Origin: Gammaproteobacteria bacterium
GTDB taxonomy: Bacteria; Pseudomonadota; Gammaproteobacteria; Pseudomonadales; Azotimanducaceae
Direction: 5' to 3'
Length of the DNA: 37,925 bases
Assembly: GCA_005799745.1 (NCBI GenBank)
Contig: SYFY01000095.1
Location: forward strand, 1 to 37,925
The notes beneath the pieces were generated by a model. It did not search any database. It was given only the letters and a program-made list of their open reading frames with translations, and was not told the origin of the DNA. Numbering within the stretch: position 1 is the first letter of the stretch; each line of letters opens with the position of its first letter. The position numbers were made by a program, and so were the translations under genes. Positions 23,583 through 32,654 of this stretch are shown in pieces.

Positions 23583-24841
23583 GACAGATGACGGATACCT
23601 CGACCTTCGCGTCCCTCAAGGTTCGTGACTATGCCTATCTATGGACGGGCATGTTGGCGTCAGCCTTTGCACTCAACATGCAACTCGTGGCGCAGGGCTG
23701 GCTCGTCTACGAGATGACCGTGTCGAAGATGAACCTCGCCTGGGTCACCCTCGCCTTCATGTTGCCGCAAGTGGTCTTCTCGCTCCTCGGTGGTGTGCTT
23801 GGTGATCGTTTCAAGAAGAAGCCTATTCTCTTCTGGTGTCAGTTCTTCAACGGCATCAGTACGTTGTTCATGGCGGCCATCGTCATTCTCGGTCACGTGA
23901 CGTTCTTTGATTTCCTGTGGGTGGGGTTCGTTAACGGAACCTTGTTGGCGCTGTCGATTCCCGCGCGCACCGCGTTCATTCCGGAGCTTGTCGGTGAAGC
24001 GTTGATGTTTAACGCCATGGCGTTTAACACCGCAGCGTGGAATCTCTCGCGAATTTTGGGACCCGCACTCGCCGGTTACATGATCGCCTTACTCGCTGGA
24101 GGTGATACGTCGAGCGAGTATGGTGTCGGCATGGTCTACGTGGTGTTATCCGTACTCTATTTCGTTGCCGCATTCAGCACATTCGGAATTCACCACGATG
24201 GCATGCCTGGTCCGGTCAGTGGCGTCTCCGCCATGCGTGATGTTCAAAACGCGATGCGTTATGTGCTGGACTCTCCCATCGTCGGTGGCTTGATTTTGCT
24301 GTCCATCATGCCGTTTCTGTTTGGCCTGACCATCAACAGCCTTTTGCCCGCATTCAACATGGACATTCTCAAGGGTGGGCCCGATACCCTCGGAACGCTC
24401 ATGACGGGAATGGGTGCAGGCGCCATCATCGGTTCGTTGTTGCTCGCACGACTGGGTGGGCTTCGAAATAAAGGTGTTTGGATCTTTGCGACGGAAGTCG
24501 CGTGGGGTGCGTCACTCGTTGCCTTCGCGCTGACCACCTCACTCGTCTGGTCGATGGCTGCCATTGCGACACTTGGACTCGTGAGTGCCATCAACATGTC
24601 GATGAACCGCAGCCTTGTTCAATTGCAGGTTGATCAGGCGATGCGCGGGCGGGTGATGAGCATCGATCTCATGTCGCACGGACTGATGCCGCTAGGCCTC
24701 TTACCCGTGAGTTGGGTTGCCGAACAATGGGGTGTTCAGGCGGGACTGGCTGTAAGCGGCCTGGTGCTGGTGATCATTACCGCTCTGTTGTGGACGCGCA
24801 TGCCCACGGTACGAAACATCGACCGCGGGTTTGTGAATTGA
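23573..24841 (+). CDS. MFS transporter of the MFS_3/EntS type (first of three)
   Basis: A 422-aa membrane protein with about 12 helices. LKVRDYAYLWTGMLASAFALNM, VAQGWLVYEM, LLGGVLGDRFKKKPIL and the mid-protein SIPARTAFIPELVG followed by AFNTAAWNLSRILGPALAGY are characteristic of the MFS_3 family, which includes siderophore and drug exporters. A hallmark SMNRSLVQLQVDQAMRGRVMS occurs in the C-terminal half. Substrate unknown. ATG 23573 directly follows arfB; ATG 23588 is an alternative. It is the first of three relatives in the window, though they do not look like recent duplicates. Confidence 0.88.
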   Translation: MNDRQMTDTSTFASLKVRDYAYLWTGMLASAFALNMQLVAQGWLVYEMTVSKMNLAWVTLAFMLPQVVFSLLGGVLGDRFKKKPILFWCQFFNGISTLFMAAIVILGHVTFFDFLWVGFVNGTLLALSIPARTAFIPELVGEALMFNAMAFNTAAWNLSRILGPALAGYMIALLAGGDTSSEYGVGMVYVVLSVLYFVAAFSTFGIHHDGMPGPVSGVSAMRDVQNAMRYVLDSPIVGGLILLSIMPFLFGLTINSLLPAFNMDILKGGPDTLGTLMTGMGAGAIIGSLLLARLGGLRNKGVWIFATEVAWGASLVAFALTTSLVWSMAAIATLGLVSAINMSMNRSLVQLQVDQAMRGRVMSIDLMSHGLMPLGLLPVSWVAEQWGVQAGLAVSGLVLVIITALLWTRMPTVRNIDRGFVN

Positions 24842-24851
24842 CCACCCCGAA

Positions 24852-25733
24852 CTAAAACACCTCGCCTTTCGCACGCCGCTGCATCATCTCGGCAGGATCG
24901 AAAAACGCCGGCCCCTTGCGCGCCAGAACCGCTTCGAATCGGCGCTTGAGGAAGTCGTCCCAGGCCGGGTGCGGCAGGATGTAGAGGTTGTTCTCTTCGA
25001 TGGAGCGAAACACGATCTCGGCAATCTCTGCCGGCGCCTTGCCACCTGCGAGTGCTGCGGCCATGGCGGTTCGCACAGCTTCCGGTAACGATCCTCCTTC
25101 GTATTTCAGATCATCCGGACGATTGCGCTCCGCATCCATGATGTTGGTGCTGACCATTCCCGGGCAGAGCACGGAAGCACCAATCTTTGCACCCCTTTGT
25201 TTGAGGTCATTGCACAGGGTTTCGGTGAGGGAGACTACACCGTGTTTGGAGACACCGTAGGTCCCACCACCGGACAACAAACCGGCGAGTGACGCAGTGT
25301 TGACGATATGACCTTCTTCACCGTGGGCAAGCATGTGGGGAACGAATGCCTGCAGACCATGCACTACACCGTGCAGGTTGACGCCGAGCACCCATCGCCA
25401 GTCTTCATCGGGCACTTCCCATATCGCGGTGCCCCTCGCATTACGCGTTGAAGCGACGCCAGCGTTGTTGCACAAAATATGGATCTTGCCGAACGCAGCG
25501 ATAGATTGCTCTGCGAGCGCCTGCACCGAGGCCTTCTGCATGGTGTCGGCGAGCACACCGATCACGTGCGTTTGTGAGGATTCAAGCTTCTCGACAGCTC
25601 GGTTGAGCGCGTCTTGTTGGATATCGGCAAGCACCACGTTCATGCGGGCTGCAGCGAACCGTTCCGCAAGGGCATAACCAATACCGCTCGCACCACCCGT
25701 TACGACAGCGGTTTTGCCAGCGAAGTCACGCAT
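24852..25733 (-). CDS. Short-chain dehydrogenase/reductase
   Basis: A 293-aa NAD(P)-dependent SDR. The cofactor motif is TGGASGIG near residue 12, with ILCNNAGVAS and the catalytic Ser, Tyr and Lys in NTASLAGLLSGGGTYGVSKHG. SVLCPGMVSTNIM is also typical. The C-terminal 60 residues (NNLYILPHPAWDDFLKRRFE) extend beyond the usual SDR core. ATG 25733 has GGGGAAA upstream. It follows the glycerophosphodiesterase gene by about 40 bp on the same strand, so it may share the operon beginning with the DUF1295 gene. Substrate unknown. Confidence 0.9.
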   Translation of the reverse strand: MRDFAGKTAVVTGGASGIGYALAERFAAARMNVVLADIQQDALNRAVEKLESSQTHVIGVLADTMQKASVQALAEQSIAAFGKIHILCNNAGVASTRNARGTAIWEVPDEDWRWVLGVNLHGVVHGLQAFVPHMLAHGEEGHIVNTASLAGLLSGGGTYGVSKHGVVSLTETLCNDLKQRGAKIGASVLCPGMVSTNIMDAERNRPDDLKYEGGSLPEAVRTAMAAALAGGKAPAEIAEIVFRSIEENNLYILPHPAWDDFLKRRFEAVLARKGPAFFDPAEMMQRRAKGEVF

Positions 25734-25774
25734 TTCTGTTTCCCCATATGATTCTGCAGGAGCATACGACGGGC

Positions 25775-26872
25775 TTAATCGACGGTCGAACAGTCGCGTA
25801 GTTCTGCCTTCGCAGCGGCCGGGTGGTCCGTGAAGAGGCCATCGACCTTGAGTGCCATCAAACGGCGCAACAAGGACTCAAACGTTTCATCCTTTGGCAA
25901 GAACTGCGTCTCCATTCGCACAGTAAAAGGATGCACTTTCAGCCCTGCAGCATGCAGACTTTTGACCATCCCTGGATCGGCAAGCAACGCCTGATAAGCC
26001 GGTCCAACTGCGTCAGCGTGACTCAACTTCAACGCGGCCGGGTTCGACAGCAGTTCACCGTAAGTGGTCGATCCGCGCTGCGCTACCACATCATAGGGTT
26101 GTGTGGTCGGAGGTCCTGTGAGCTGCACCAAAGGAAACGCGGCGGAATCACCAGCTGTCGCAATACCACGCAATCGTTTCAAAGGCTCCACTTCAAACGA
26201 TTGAATGAAGAGCTTCGATGGGTCATGAAACTGCGCGCGGGAAAGATCACGCAGCAACAGGTTGACCGTATCGTGACGAACGGCGAGACCATTCACATCA
26301 ATCGCTTCATTCATGAAGTAGGTGTAGTGCTTGAGCTCTGGATAAACACCGACACCTCTCGATAATGCGAGCTTGAGCACATCGCCGAACGTTGGAACAC
26401 GGAACTGATCATCAAACGCGGTGTTCGCCGTGCGCAGCGCTGGAAGTCGTTCGCGAGCACGAAGTGTTTGGATTTCTGCCAAGGTGAAATCTTCACTGAA
26501 CCAACCACCGATGCGCTTTCCGTCGATGATCTTCACCGTCAGCCGATCAGTGAATTCCGCCTTCGTAGCAACGTTGGTCGTCGCTTCAATCAGCGTGGGC
26601 TGACTACTCTCGCGGAGGATCTTGCCGCTTTCATCGAGCGCAACAATGGCCAGCGCGCTCTCATGCCGCGCGATGAGTACACCGTCTTTCGTGGGAACAA
26701 GATCAGGCTCAATGAAATCTGCGCCTTGATCGATGGCGAGTGCGTAGGCTTCAAGCGTATGTTCCGGGCGATCACCACTCGCACCGCGGTGCGCGATAAC
26801 AAGCGGGCACACAGCTGCCTCGACCACAGCGAACCACAGGACCACAACTGTCACGAGCCACTGACACTTCAT
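25775..26872 (-). CDS. Secreted glycerophosphodiester phosphodiesterase
   Basis: A 365-aa GDPD-family enzyme that splits glycerophosphodiesters into glycerol-3-phosphate and an alcohol, in the periplasm. It has a signal peptide (residues about 4-20) and the catalytic signature LVIAHRGASGDRPEHTLEAY, then GADFIEPDLVPTKDGVLIAR with the second catalytic His in ARHES. Length and order match periplasmic GlpQ of E. coli. The start ATG overlaps the DUF1295 stop as ATGA. It has no direct link to the GlpSTPQ-type importer at 1-3148, 22 kb away, but glycerol compounds are a common theme. Confidence 0.93.
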   Translation of the reverse strand: MKCQWLVTVVVLWFAVVEAAVCPLVIAHRGASGDRPEHTLEAYALAIDQGADFIEPDLVPTKDGVLIARHESALAIVALDESGKILRESSQPTLIEATTNVATKAEFTDRLTVKIIDGKRIGGWFSEDFTLAEIQTLRARERLPALRTANTAFDDQFRVPTFGDVLKLALSRGVGVYPELKHYTYFMNEAIDVNGLAVRHDTVNLLLRDLSRAQFHDPSKLFIQSFEVEPLKRLRGIATAGDSAAFPLVQLTGPPTTQPYDVVAQRGSTTYGELLSNPAALKLSHADAVGPAYQALLADPGMVKSLHAAGLKVHPFTVRMETQFLPKDETFESLLRRLMALKVDGLFTDHPAAAKAELRDCSTVD

Positions 26873-27735
26873 TTCCAGAATCTCGGCAACACCATCGCCG
26901 TCGATTGCTGGTAATCCCGGTACGCCGGTTTATTCGCCGCTTGTCGCTTCTCGATCATCGGGATGGTGATCCCAACAAATAGAATCACCGTCAGAGCAAA
27001 ACCGCTCAGCGTCCACAGCTCGCCTGACGCCGCGAAACCAAAGAGGCCCATGGACAACCAGAAGCCCATTTCGCCGCAATAGTTCGGGTGGCGACTCCAT
27101 CGCCACACGCCGGAGTCGAGCACCTTACCCTGCCCCGAAGAAGTACGCCGGAAGGCGCGCAGCTCTTCATCCGCTTTCCACTCAAGACTTACCGCGCCTA
27201 TGCCGATCAATGTGGCGAGCGCATCGAGGAATCCCATGGGCGCATCACTCGCGCCCATCGCGATAAAAGGTAGACAGCCCACAAAAACCAGTACCGTAGG
27301 GAACAAGTGGATGCCGAGAAAGTTCACAGCCTGGTAGAAGATGCCTGTCTGGTTGCGTAGATCGATGTAGCGCCAATCTTCATGGCCGAGACCTTCCCAA
27401 CCCCGCGCCCAATTGGCCGTGAGACGAATGGCCCAGTACATGAGGATCAGGAAGGCAATGACCCCACGCGCATCAATACCACCTGCTGTCCACATCAGAT
27501 AGGCAGCAACGAATGGCGGGATGACGCTCCAGTAGGCGTCATAAAAACTCGCATTACGAAACACGAGTCCGAAAACATAGATCACGACCGTCGCAGCAAC
27601 GTCAGCGAGTGCAGCCGCCCATAGCGGCGAATACCCAGCCTCTCTCGCCCACAAGACACATGGCACTGCCGCGGCCAGCGCGGCAAGATAAGCCACCACG
27701 ATCCAGAGAAAGGCGCGCCCCAGTGGCTCAGCCAT
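26869..27735 (-). CDS. DUF1295 (steroid 5-alpha-reductase-like) membrane protein
   Basis: A 288-aa inner-membrane protein with about seven helices. RNQTGIFYQAVNFLGIHLFP, EWKADEELRAFRR, and the C-terminal GVWRWSRHPNYCGEMGFWLS are the DUF1295/steroid-reductase-like signatures; known relatives reduce double bonds in lipids or methylate membrane substrates. The function here is unassigned. ATG 27735 has GGGGA upstream at eight bases and is the start shared, as two overlapping base pairs, with the divergent sterol-desaturase-like gene. It heads the operon with the glycerophosphodiesterase and perhaps the SDR. Confidence 0.85.
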   Translation of the reverse strand: MAEPLGRAFLWIVVAYLAALAAAVPCVLWAREAGYSPLWAAALADVAATVVIYVFGLVFRNASFYDAYWSVIPPFVAAYLMWTAGGIDARGVIAFLILMYWAIRLTANWARGWEGLGHEDWRYIDLRNQTGIFYQAVNFLGIHLFPTVLVFVGCLPFIAMGASDAPMGFLDALATLIGIGAVSLEWKADEELRAFRRTSSGQGKVLDSGVWRWSRHPNYCGEMGFWLSMGLFGFAASGELWTLSGFALTVILFVGITIPMIEKRQAANKPAYRDYQQSTAMVLPRFWK

Positions 27736-28939
27736 GAATTTCGTCCCCTATGCCATCCCGTTTTTCATCCTCGCGATCCTCGTGGAGTTTGTCTATGCCC
27801 GCATGACAGGCCGGTACCCGTACCGCTTGAACGACACAGTGTCGAGCCTGACCATGGGCACGGTGTCGCGATTGATGGGTGTCGTGCGCCTTGGCCTCAC
27901 GGCCTTCCTGTTCGAGTGGCTGATTGATGGGCGAACGCTGCTCATCATCTCTACGGAAAGCGCGCTCGCCTGGATTGCGGCTTTCATCCTCTATGACCTT
28001 TGTTATTACTTCTCGCATCGCTACGGCCATGAGTGGCGCATCTTGTGGGCGGCCCATGTCGCGCACCATCAGAGTGAAGAGTTCAATCTATCGACTGCGC
28101 TTCGGCAAACCAGCACCGGGTATCTCAACGCGATCTTCTATGTACCGCTCTACCTGATCGGTTTTCCGGCGGAGATGTTGATCGCCGTCGGCAGCCTCAA
28201 TCTGATCTATCAGTTCTGGGTGCACACCGAACACGTGCGGCGAATCGGCTTTCTGGAGTACATCCTCGTAACGCCCTCCAACCACCGCGTGCACCACGCC
28301 AAGAACCCCTGTTACATCGATCGCAACTACGGCGGTGTATTCATTCTCTGGGATCGCCTCTTTGGCACGTTCGAAGATGAACGAGAGAATGAACCTTGTG
28401 TGTATGGCATCACCGAACAGCTCAACAGCTTTAACCCGGTGTGGGCGAACGTGCACGTGTATCTGCAAGGCTTCAAGGACATGGCGGCGGCCACCCATTG
28501 GAAAGATAAAATGCTGTTGTGGTTCAAGGGACCTGGATTCAAGCCGGAAGGCACGGACCAAGAACCCCATGACTGGCAAGCCCCGAAGTTCGATCCCGAA
28601 GTTACGCTCCTGGTGAAGCGTTACACCTTCGTGCACTTTTGGTTGATGGTGATCGCCACGTTTGTGGTCCTGGGATTTCAACACGCAATCTCCCCGCTAG
28701 AGCTGTACCTCCTGGCTGGGCTTTGCCTGGCAGGTTTCTGTTCTCTTGGCTGGCTGCTTGAAGGCAAACGTTACGCTTTTCCCTTTGAAGCGGCCCGAAT
28801 GATCGGCTCCGGATTGGTCGCGTCGGTGGTGTTGTCGCAAGCCGCAGTGGCCATTGCAGGACTCGTGGTCAGTCTTGTCGTGGTCAGTTTGGGCGTGCTG
28901 TTCTTCGGTAAAAAACAGATGACGCTAGAACAAGCCTAG
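27734..28939 (+). CDS. Sterol-desaturase/fatty-acid-hydroxylase superfamily protein, AGMO-like
   Basis: A 401-aa membrane di-iron oxygenase. The histidine motifs are present in order: HRYGH (HX3H), HVAHH (HX2HH) and, later, HRVHH, with an additional His in VHTEH. NYFSH-type DLCYYFSHRYGHEWRILWAAHVAHH and VTPSNHRVHHAKNPCYIDRN are characteristic of the branch that includes alkylglycerol monooxygenase. A C-terminal membrane extension of about 100 residues follows residue 300. Substrate unknown; sterols, ether lipids or fatty acids are possible. No ribosome site is visible before the ATG, whose first two bases overlap the divergent DUF1295 start codon. The last 15 bp overlap the Pol II gene end. 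Confidence 0.87.
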   Translation: MNFVPYAIPFFILAILVEFVYARMTGRYPYRLNDTVSSLTMGTVSRLMGVVRLGLTAFLFEWLIDGRTLLIISTESALAWIAAFILYDLCYYFSHRYGHEWRILWAAHVAHHQSEEFNLSTALRQTSTGYLNAIFYVPLYLIGFPAEMLIAVGSLNLIYQFWVHTEHVRRIGFLEYILVTPSNHRVHHAKNPCYIDRNYGGVFILWDRLFGTFEDERENEPCVYGITEQLNSFNPVWANVHVYLQGFKDMAAATHWKDKMLLWFKGPGFKPEGTDQEPHDWQAPKFDPEVTLLVKRYTFVHFWLMVIATFVVLGFQHAISPLELYLLAGLCLAGFCSLGWLLEGKRYAFPFEAARMIGSGLVASVVLSQAAVAIAGLVVSLVVVSLGVLFFGKKQMTLEQA

Positions 28940-31273
28940 TTGACGGTCATCTCCAACCACTCGCGCGAAATCCAAACCGAGTGCCGACAACACCGGTTCT
29001 GCGACAGGACGCACCTGCCGCTCAACATAGTGTTCCAGATCATAAGGCGAGGTGATCACATCGATGGGCTCCGGTCCTGCTGTGGTCATCACGTAGCTGA
29101 TCACGTTGCCGAGCTTGGTCTTCGATTTTCGCGCCGCGACAACATGCGGTGGTGTCGCCTTGGTGTAGCCATCCACACCCTTGCGCAGTCCTTTTCTATA
29201 GATGAGAAGGTCATTCAGCGCTCCTCGTCGAAGGTCAGCGATGACCCCAGAGAGCCACGCATCCACCGGCTCGCCAGTGAACAGCCTTTTGTAGAGTTCA
29301 CGCTGCACCATCTTGGAAAGTTCGGTCCAGTCGCGTCGCACCACCTCCATGCCGGTGAACTCTGGCGTATCGCTATCCACACGAATGCCTGCATAACGTT
29401 TGCGTGCACCACCTGAACCATGTCGCACTGAAGCCAGAAAAAGCTTCTGATACAGCTTGTCGTATTCGAGTTCGAGGCGACTTTCTACCGCCCAACCTTC
29501 TTTCACGTGAGCCGCAAGATCGGCATTGATCGCGGCGATGAGATCGTGACCACACCTCTCCGCGACTTTCGCATCGTGCATTCCGGTTTGAACGAAGAGC
29601 GAATCGGTATCGCCATAAAGCACGCGGAAACCTTTGACTTCAAACCAATCGCGAGACCAACCGAGCAGATAACGGCCCTGACCTGTAATCGCATTGGCGA
29701 TTTCGGGGCTGAAGAAACGACACGCGGGTGTGCCCAGCACGCCGTAGAAACTGTTCATCAGAATCTTGATGGCCTGTGAAGCGATCCCATCACTGGCTCG
29801 CTTCGCTGCTTCTCGGGCTGGAAAGAGCACATCCAGAAACGCGGGCAGGATCGCAGGTTCCTCGTCAGTAGCGCGGGCGAACCGTGCTCCGTTAACAAGC
29901 TCCGCCACGCGCTCACGGGGAAGATCCCGTGCGCGCGCATGTTGTAGCGGATCGACACCCCACGTTCGCATGATGCTTGGATACAGACTCTTGTAGTCGA
30001 ACACCCACACCAAATCATGCAAGCCGGGGATCGGCTCAAACACCTGACCGCCCGCTTGAGCAACCGACTCCCGCGTATCGTCGAAACGAACGGTTGGCGC
30101 AACGATACGACGACGATGCAGGGCTTCGAGATACACCGCGTCAAACGACGCAATGCTCGCTGCAACTCGGTCCGGCATCATGCCGGTAAGCCGGGAGCGC
30201 GCGAAGGCGAGCTCCACGAGATTGAGTCTCTCAACGATCTGCAATGCAAGACGCGCATCGGTTCGCGCGTATCGCGCAAAGGCCTCGAGGTCTTGCCGGT
30301 AGTTGCGAAGAATCTCGCCCGCGCGATCTTGCTTATCACCTTCGAGGGTTTTGCCTTCACCGAGGACACTGCGAGCGACCGCATCGAGGGAGTAGTCATC
30401 CATGCGTACAAACGCACCACGCAGAAGGTCAATGCCATCGAGCACTACACGTCCACTGATGCTCGCGGTACCGCTGCCGAAATAACCTTCTGCCGCACGA
30501 AGCTTCATCGATGAACGATCACGGCCGAGATACAGCGGCATGTTGAGTCGCTTGGCGATGGCAGCAAGTGTTGCCAGGTCGAAATCGATCACGTTCCAGC
30601 CTGACAGCACATCAACATCGAGTGACCGTAACCGCTCGCTGAACCACGTGAGCACCGCACGTTCGTCTCGCATCGCAATCGCTTGGGGTGGCATCGGACG
30701 ACCTGATCCATCGGCGATGGCGACTTCATCGACACCGAGACCAAAGATCGAAATGGCGAGCAGACGATCAGCACGCGGAGTGGTTTCGATATCAAAAGCG
30801 AGGAGTCGTGGTAGCACGCGAACATCAGCTGGTTCGACATCAACGTCCTGGAAAACCAAACGAACTCCATCTCCAGGAAGCGGTTCGCCTTGAATAGAAA
30901 TGCCCGAGCGGATGCCACGATCAATGAGATATCTCATCGCAAATCGCAAATCCGCCTCAAAGGTACGAACACCGATGGAATGCAGTCGATCACGAATCGC
31001 TGGAACATCGGGTGGTGTGGGTGCATCGATGCGCACGACCTGCTCACCTTGCATATCGACGAAATCAGATGCCTCGCTCGCGGTGACGGCGTTGATGCGT
31101 TCGATGGATCGCGCATCCGCAAAGAAGTGAGGACGCTCACGGGTGTCGCGCAGCAGAAAGGACTCGCCGGATTCCAGACGCCCAAAACACTGCACCACCG
31201 GCGCGCCGCGCTCGATGCGATAGGTTGTCTGGTAGATCACGCCGCGATAGGTCACCATCCCCACATTGTGCAT
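28925..31273 (-). CDS. polB: DNA polymerase II (family B), Pol II type
   Basis: A 782-aa B-family DNA polymerase acting in the SOS/translesion and replication-restart pathways. Proofreading exonuclease motifs are intact: FDIET (160-164), GWNVIDFDL (225-233) and YARTD (335-339). Polymerase motifs are DYKSLYPSIM (426-435), KILMNSFYG and YGDTDSLF (553-560). The C-terminal QLGLF is the beta-clamp-binding peptide, as in E. coli Pol II. Length is as expected. Start: ATG 31273 (GAGG 12 bases upstream, within the inverted repeat) or ATG 31258. The stop overlaps the sterol-desaturase-like gene by 15 bp. No LexA box was recognised upstream; the repeat element occupies the promoter region. Confidence 0.95.
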   Translation of the reverse strand: MHNVGMVTYRGVIYQTTYRIERGAPVVQCFGRLESGESFLLRDTRERPHFFADARSIERINAVTASEASDFVDMQGEQVVRIDAPTPPDVPAIRDRLHSIGVRTFEADLRFAMRYLIDRGIRSGISIQGEPLPGDGVRLVFQDVDVEPADVRVLPRLLAFDIETTPRADRLLAISIFGLGVDEVAIADGSGRPMPPQAIAMRDERAVLTWFSERLRSLDVDVLSGWNVIDFDLATLAAIAKRLNMPLYLGRDRSSMKLRAAEGYFGSGTASISGRVVLDGIDLLRGAFVRMDDYSLDAVARSVLGEGKTLEGDKQDRAGEILRNYRQDLEAFARYARTDARLALQIVERLNLVELAFARSRLTGMMPDRVAASIASFDAVYLEALHRRRIVAPTVRFDDTRESVAQAGGQVFEPIPGLHDLVWVFDYKSLYPSIMRTWGVDPLQHARARDLPRERVAELVNGARFARATDEEPAILPAFLDVLFPAREAAKRASDGIASQAIKILMNSFYGVLGTPACRFFSPEIANAITGQGRYLLGWSRDWFEVKGFRVLYGDTDSLFVQTGMHDAKVAERCGHDLIAAINADLAAHVKEGWAVESRLELEYDKLYQKLFLASVRHGSGGARKRYAGIRVDSDTPEFTGMEVVRRDWTELSKMVQRELYKRLFTGEPVDAWLSGVIADLRRGALNDLLIYRKGLRKGVDGYTKATPPHVVAARKSKTKLGNVISYVMTTAGPEPIDVITSPYDLEHYVERQVRPVAEPVLSALGLDFARVVGDDRQLGLF

Positions 31274-31279
31274 GAACTG

Positions 31280-31424
31280 AAAGAACCTCTGATTAATCGG
31301 ATATTTTCGTCAGAGAGAGGCTGGAGGAGCGGAGGAAAATTGCGGATATGCAGTAGATCCGCAATTTTTCGGAGCGACGACTAACGAAGCTATGGCGAAA
31401 ATAGACATTAATCAGAGGTTCTTT
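31280..31424. mobile_element. Nested inverted-repeat element, MITE-like
   Basis: Outer arms of 18 bp are perfect inverted repeats: 31280-31297 (AAAGAACCTCTGATTAAT) and 31407-31424 (its reverse complement). An inner pair of 8 bp, 31302-31309 and 31396-31403 (TATTTTCG and CGAAAATA), extends the stem after a 3-4 nt mismatch. The centre is a perfect 12-bp hairpin, 31336-31347 with 31357-31368, around a 9-nt loop. The 145-bp element codes for nothing obvious and lies between the divergent Pol II and MFS genes, so it holds any promoters for both. Each outer arm carries GAGG, 12 bp before the Pol II ATG and 8 bp before the MFS GTG. No target-site duplication was seen, so mobility is inference. Confidence 0.6.
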
Positions 31425-31426
31425 GG

Positions 31427-32641
31427 GTGAAGCCTTCGATGACGTCCGGACTGCGCTGGTACCTCACCAGCTCGGCGCTCTTTCTGATTCCGGGCGGGAT
31501 CCAGATGGTGCTATTTCCCTATCTTGTCGCCGTGGTGCTTCACGAGTCCGCGACGCGGGTCGGACTCGCGCAGATGGCCGGGCAGATTCCGATGTTGTTG
31601 CTTTTGCTTTTTGGCGGCGTGGTCGGCGATCGTGTGGATCAGAAACGCCTCTTGGTGTTGCTCCAGACCGTCATGATGGCGCCGCCCCTTATCATCGCCG
31701 TACTGCACTGGAACGACCTTCTCTCTTATACCGTGCTCATCGCCTGGGCAGTGTTTGGCGGAACCCTGGGCGCCTTTGCCCAACCGGCTCGTGATGCCTT
31801 GCTCAATCGCATCGCGGGCCGCGAAATCCAGCGTGTGGTCATTCTTGTAATCGGCGTCCAGTTCTCTATCCAGATCATCGGTTTCGCCATCGGCGCAATG
31901 GCGTCAAGAACAGGCATTACGGTCGTGCTTTGTTTGCAGAGCTTTACCATGATGTGCGCAATGCTGGCGACACGCCGCATCCCGCTCCAGCCACTGACGG
32001 GTACACGACCACCCCCACAACATCCATTGCGAGATATTGCCGAAGGCCTGAAGATGGCGTGGCAATCTGAAGCGATTCGACCAGCGGTGATTCACGCCTT
32101 CTCCACTGGGCTTTTCTTTGCCGGCAGTTACATCGTCGTCCTGCCGCTGATGATTCGTGACCTCTATGGCGGCAGTTCGAAAGAGATCGCCTTTGCCTTC
32201 GCCGCCAACATGCTCGGAAGCAGCACCACGATTTTCTGGTTGATGCGTCGCGGCGGAATCGAACGGTCAGGGCGAGCGTTGCTGGTGGGCAGTCTGGTCA
32301 GTTTATCCACACTGTCCATCCTGACGCAGCCGCTCTCCGAGCCGGTGTTTTATTTCGTGATCTATCTCTGGGGCGTATGTGGTGGCATGGGCATGACGAT
32401 GTCGCGCTCGATCGTGCAGGAAGCCGCACCGGAGTCCCACCGCGCGCGCCTTCTGTCGGTCTTTTCACTCGGCATGATGGGGGGTATGCCTTTCGGTAGT
32501 GTGATGCTCGGGACTTGTGTCGATCTGTTTGGACCACGCGAAGCGGTGTGGGTACCTGTGACGGGTGTACTGCTCATCACCTTGTTTCTGATTTTCCGCA
32601 CCAAGCTCTGGCAAATCAAAAGGCAGCATATGGCAGCGTGA
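31427..32641 (+). CDS. MFS transporter of the MFS_3 type (second of three)
   Basis: A 404-aa membrane protein, about 12 helices. YLTSSALFLIPGGIQMVLFPY, GQIPMLLLLLFGGVVGDRVD, FAQPARDALLNRIAGREIQR and the conserved MTMSRSIVQEAAPESHRARL are MFS_3-like. It is exporter-like, substrate unknown. The GTG at 31427 has GAGG eight bases upstream, supplied by the right arm of the inverted-repeat element; ATG 31439 is an alternative. It is divergent from polB and followed 13 bp later by the convergent ENPP gene. Confidence 0.88.
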   Translation: MKPSMTSGLRWYLTSSALFLIPGGIQMVLFPYLVAVVLHESATRVGLAQMAGQIPMLLLLLFGGVVGDRVDQKRLLVLLQTVMMAPPLIIAVLHWNDLLSYTVLIAWAVFGGTLGAFAQPARDALLNRIAGREIQRVVILVIGVQFSIQIIGFAIGAMASRTGITVVLCLQSFTMMCAMLATRRIPLQPLTGTRPPPQHPLRDIAEGLKMAWQSEAIRPAVIHAFSTGLFFAGSYIVVLPLMIRDLYGGSSKEIAFAFAANMLGSSTTIFWLMRRGGIERSGRALLVGSLVSLSTLSILTQPLSEPVFYFVIYLWGVCGGMGMTMSRSIVQEAAPESHRARLLSVFSLGMMGGMPFGSVMLGTCVDLFGPREAVWVPVTGVLLITLFLIFRTKLWQIKRQHMAA

Positions 32642-32654
32642 ACCAACACTGTGC

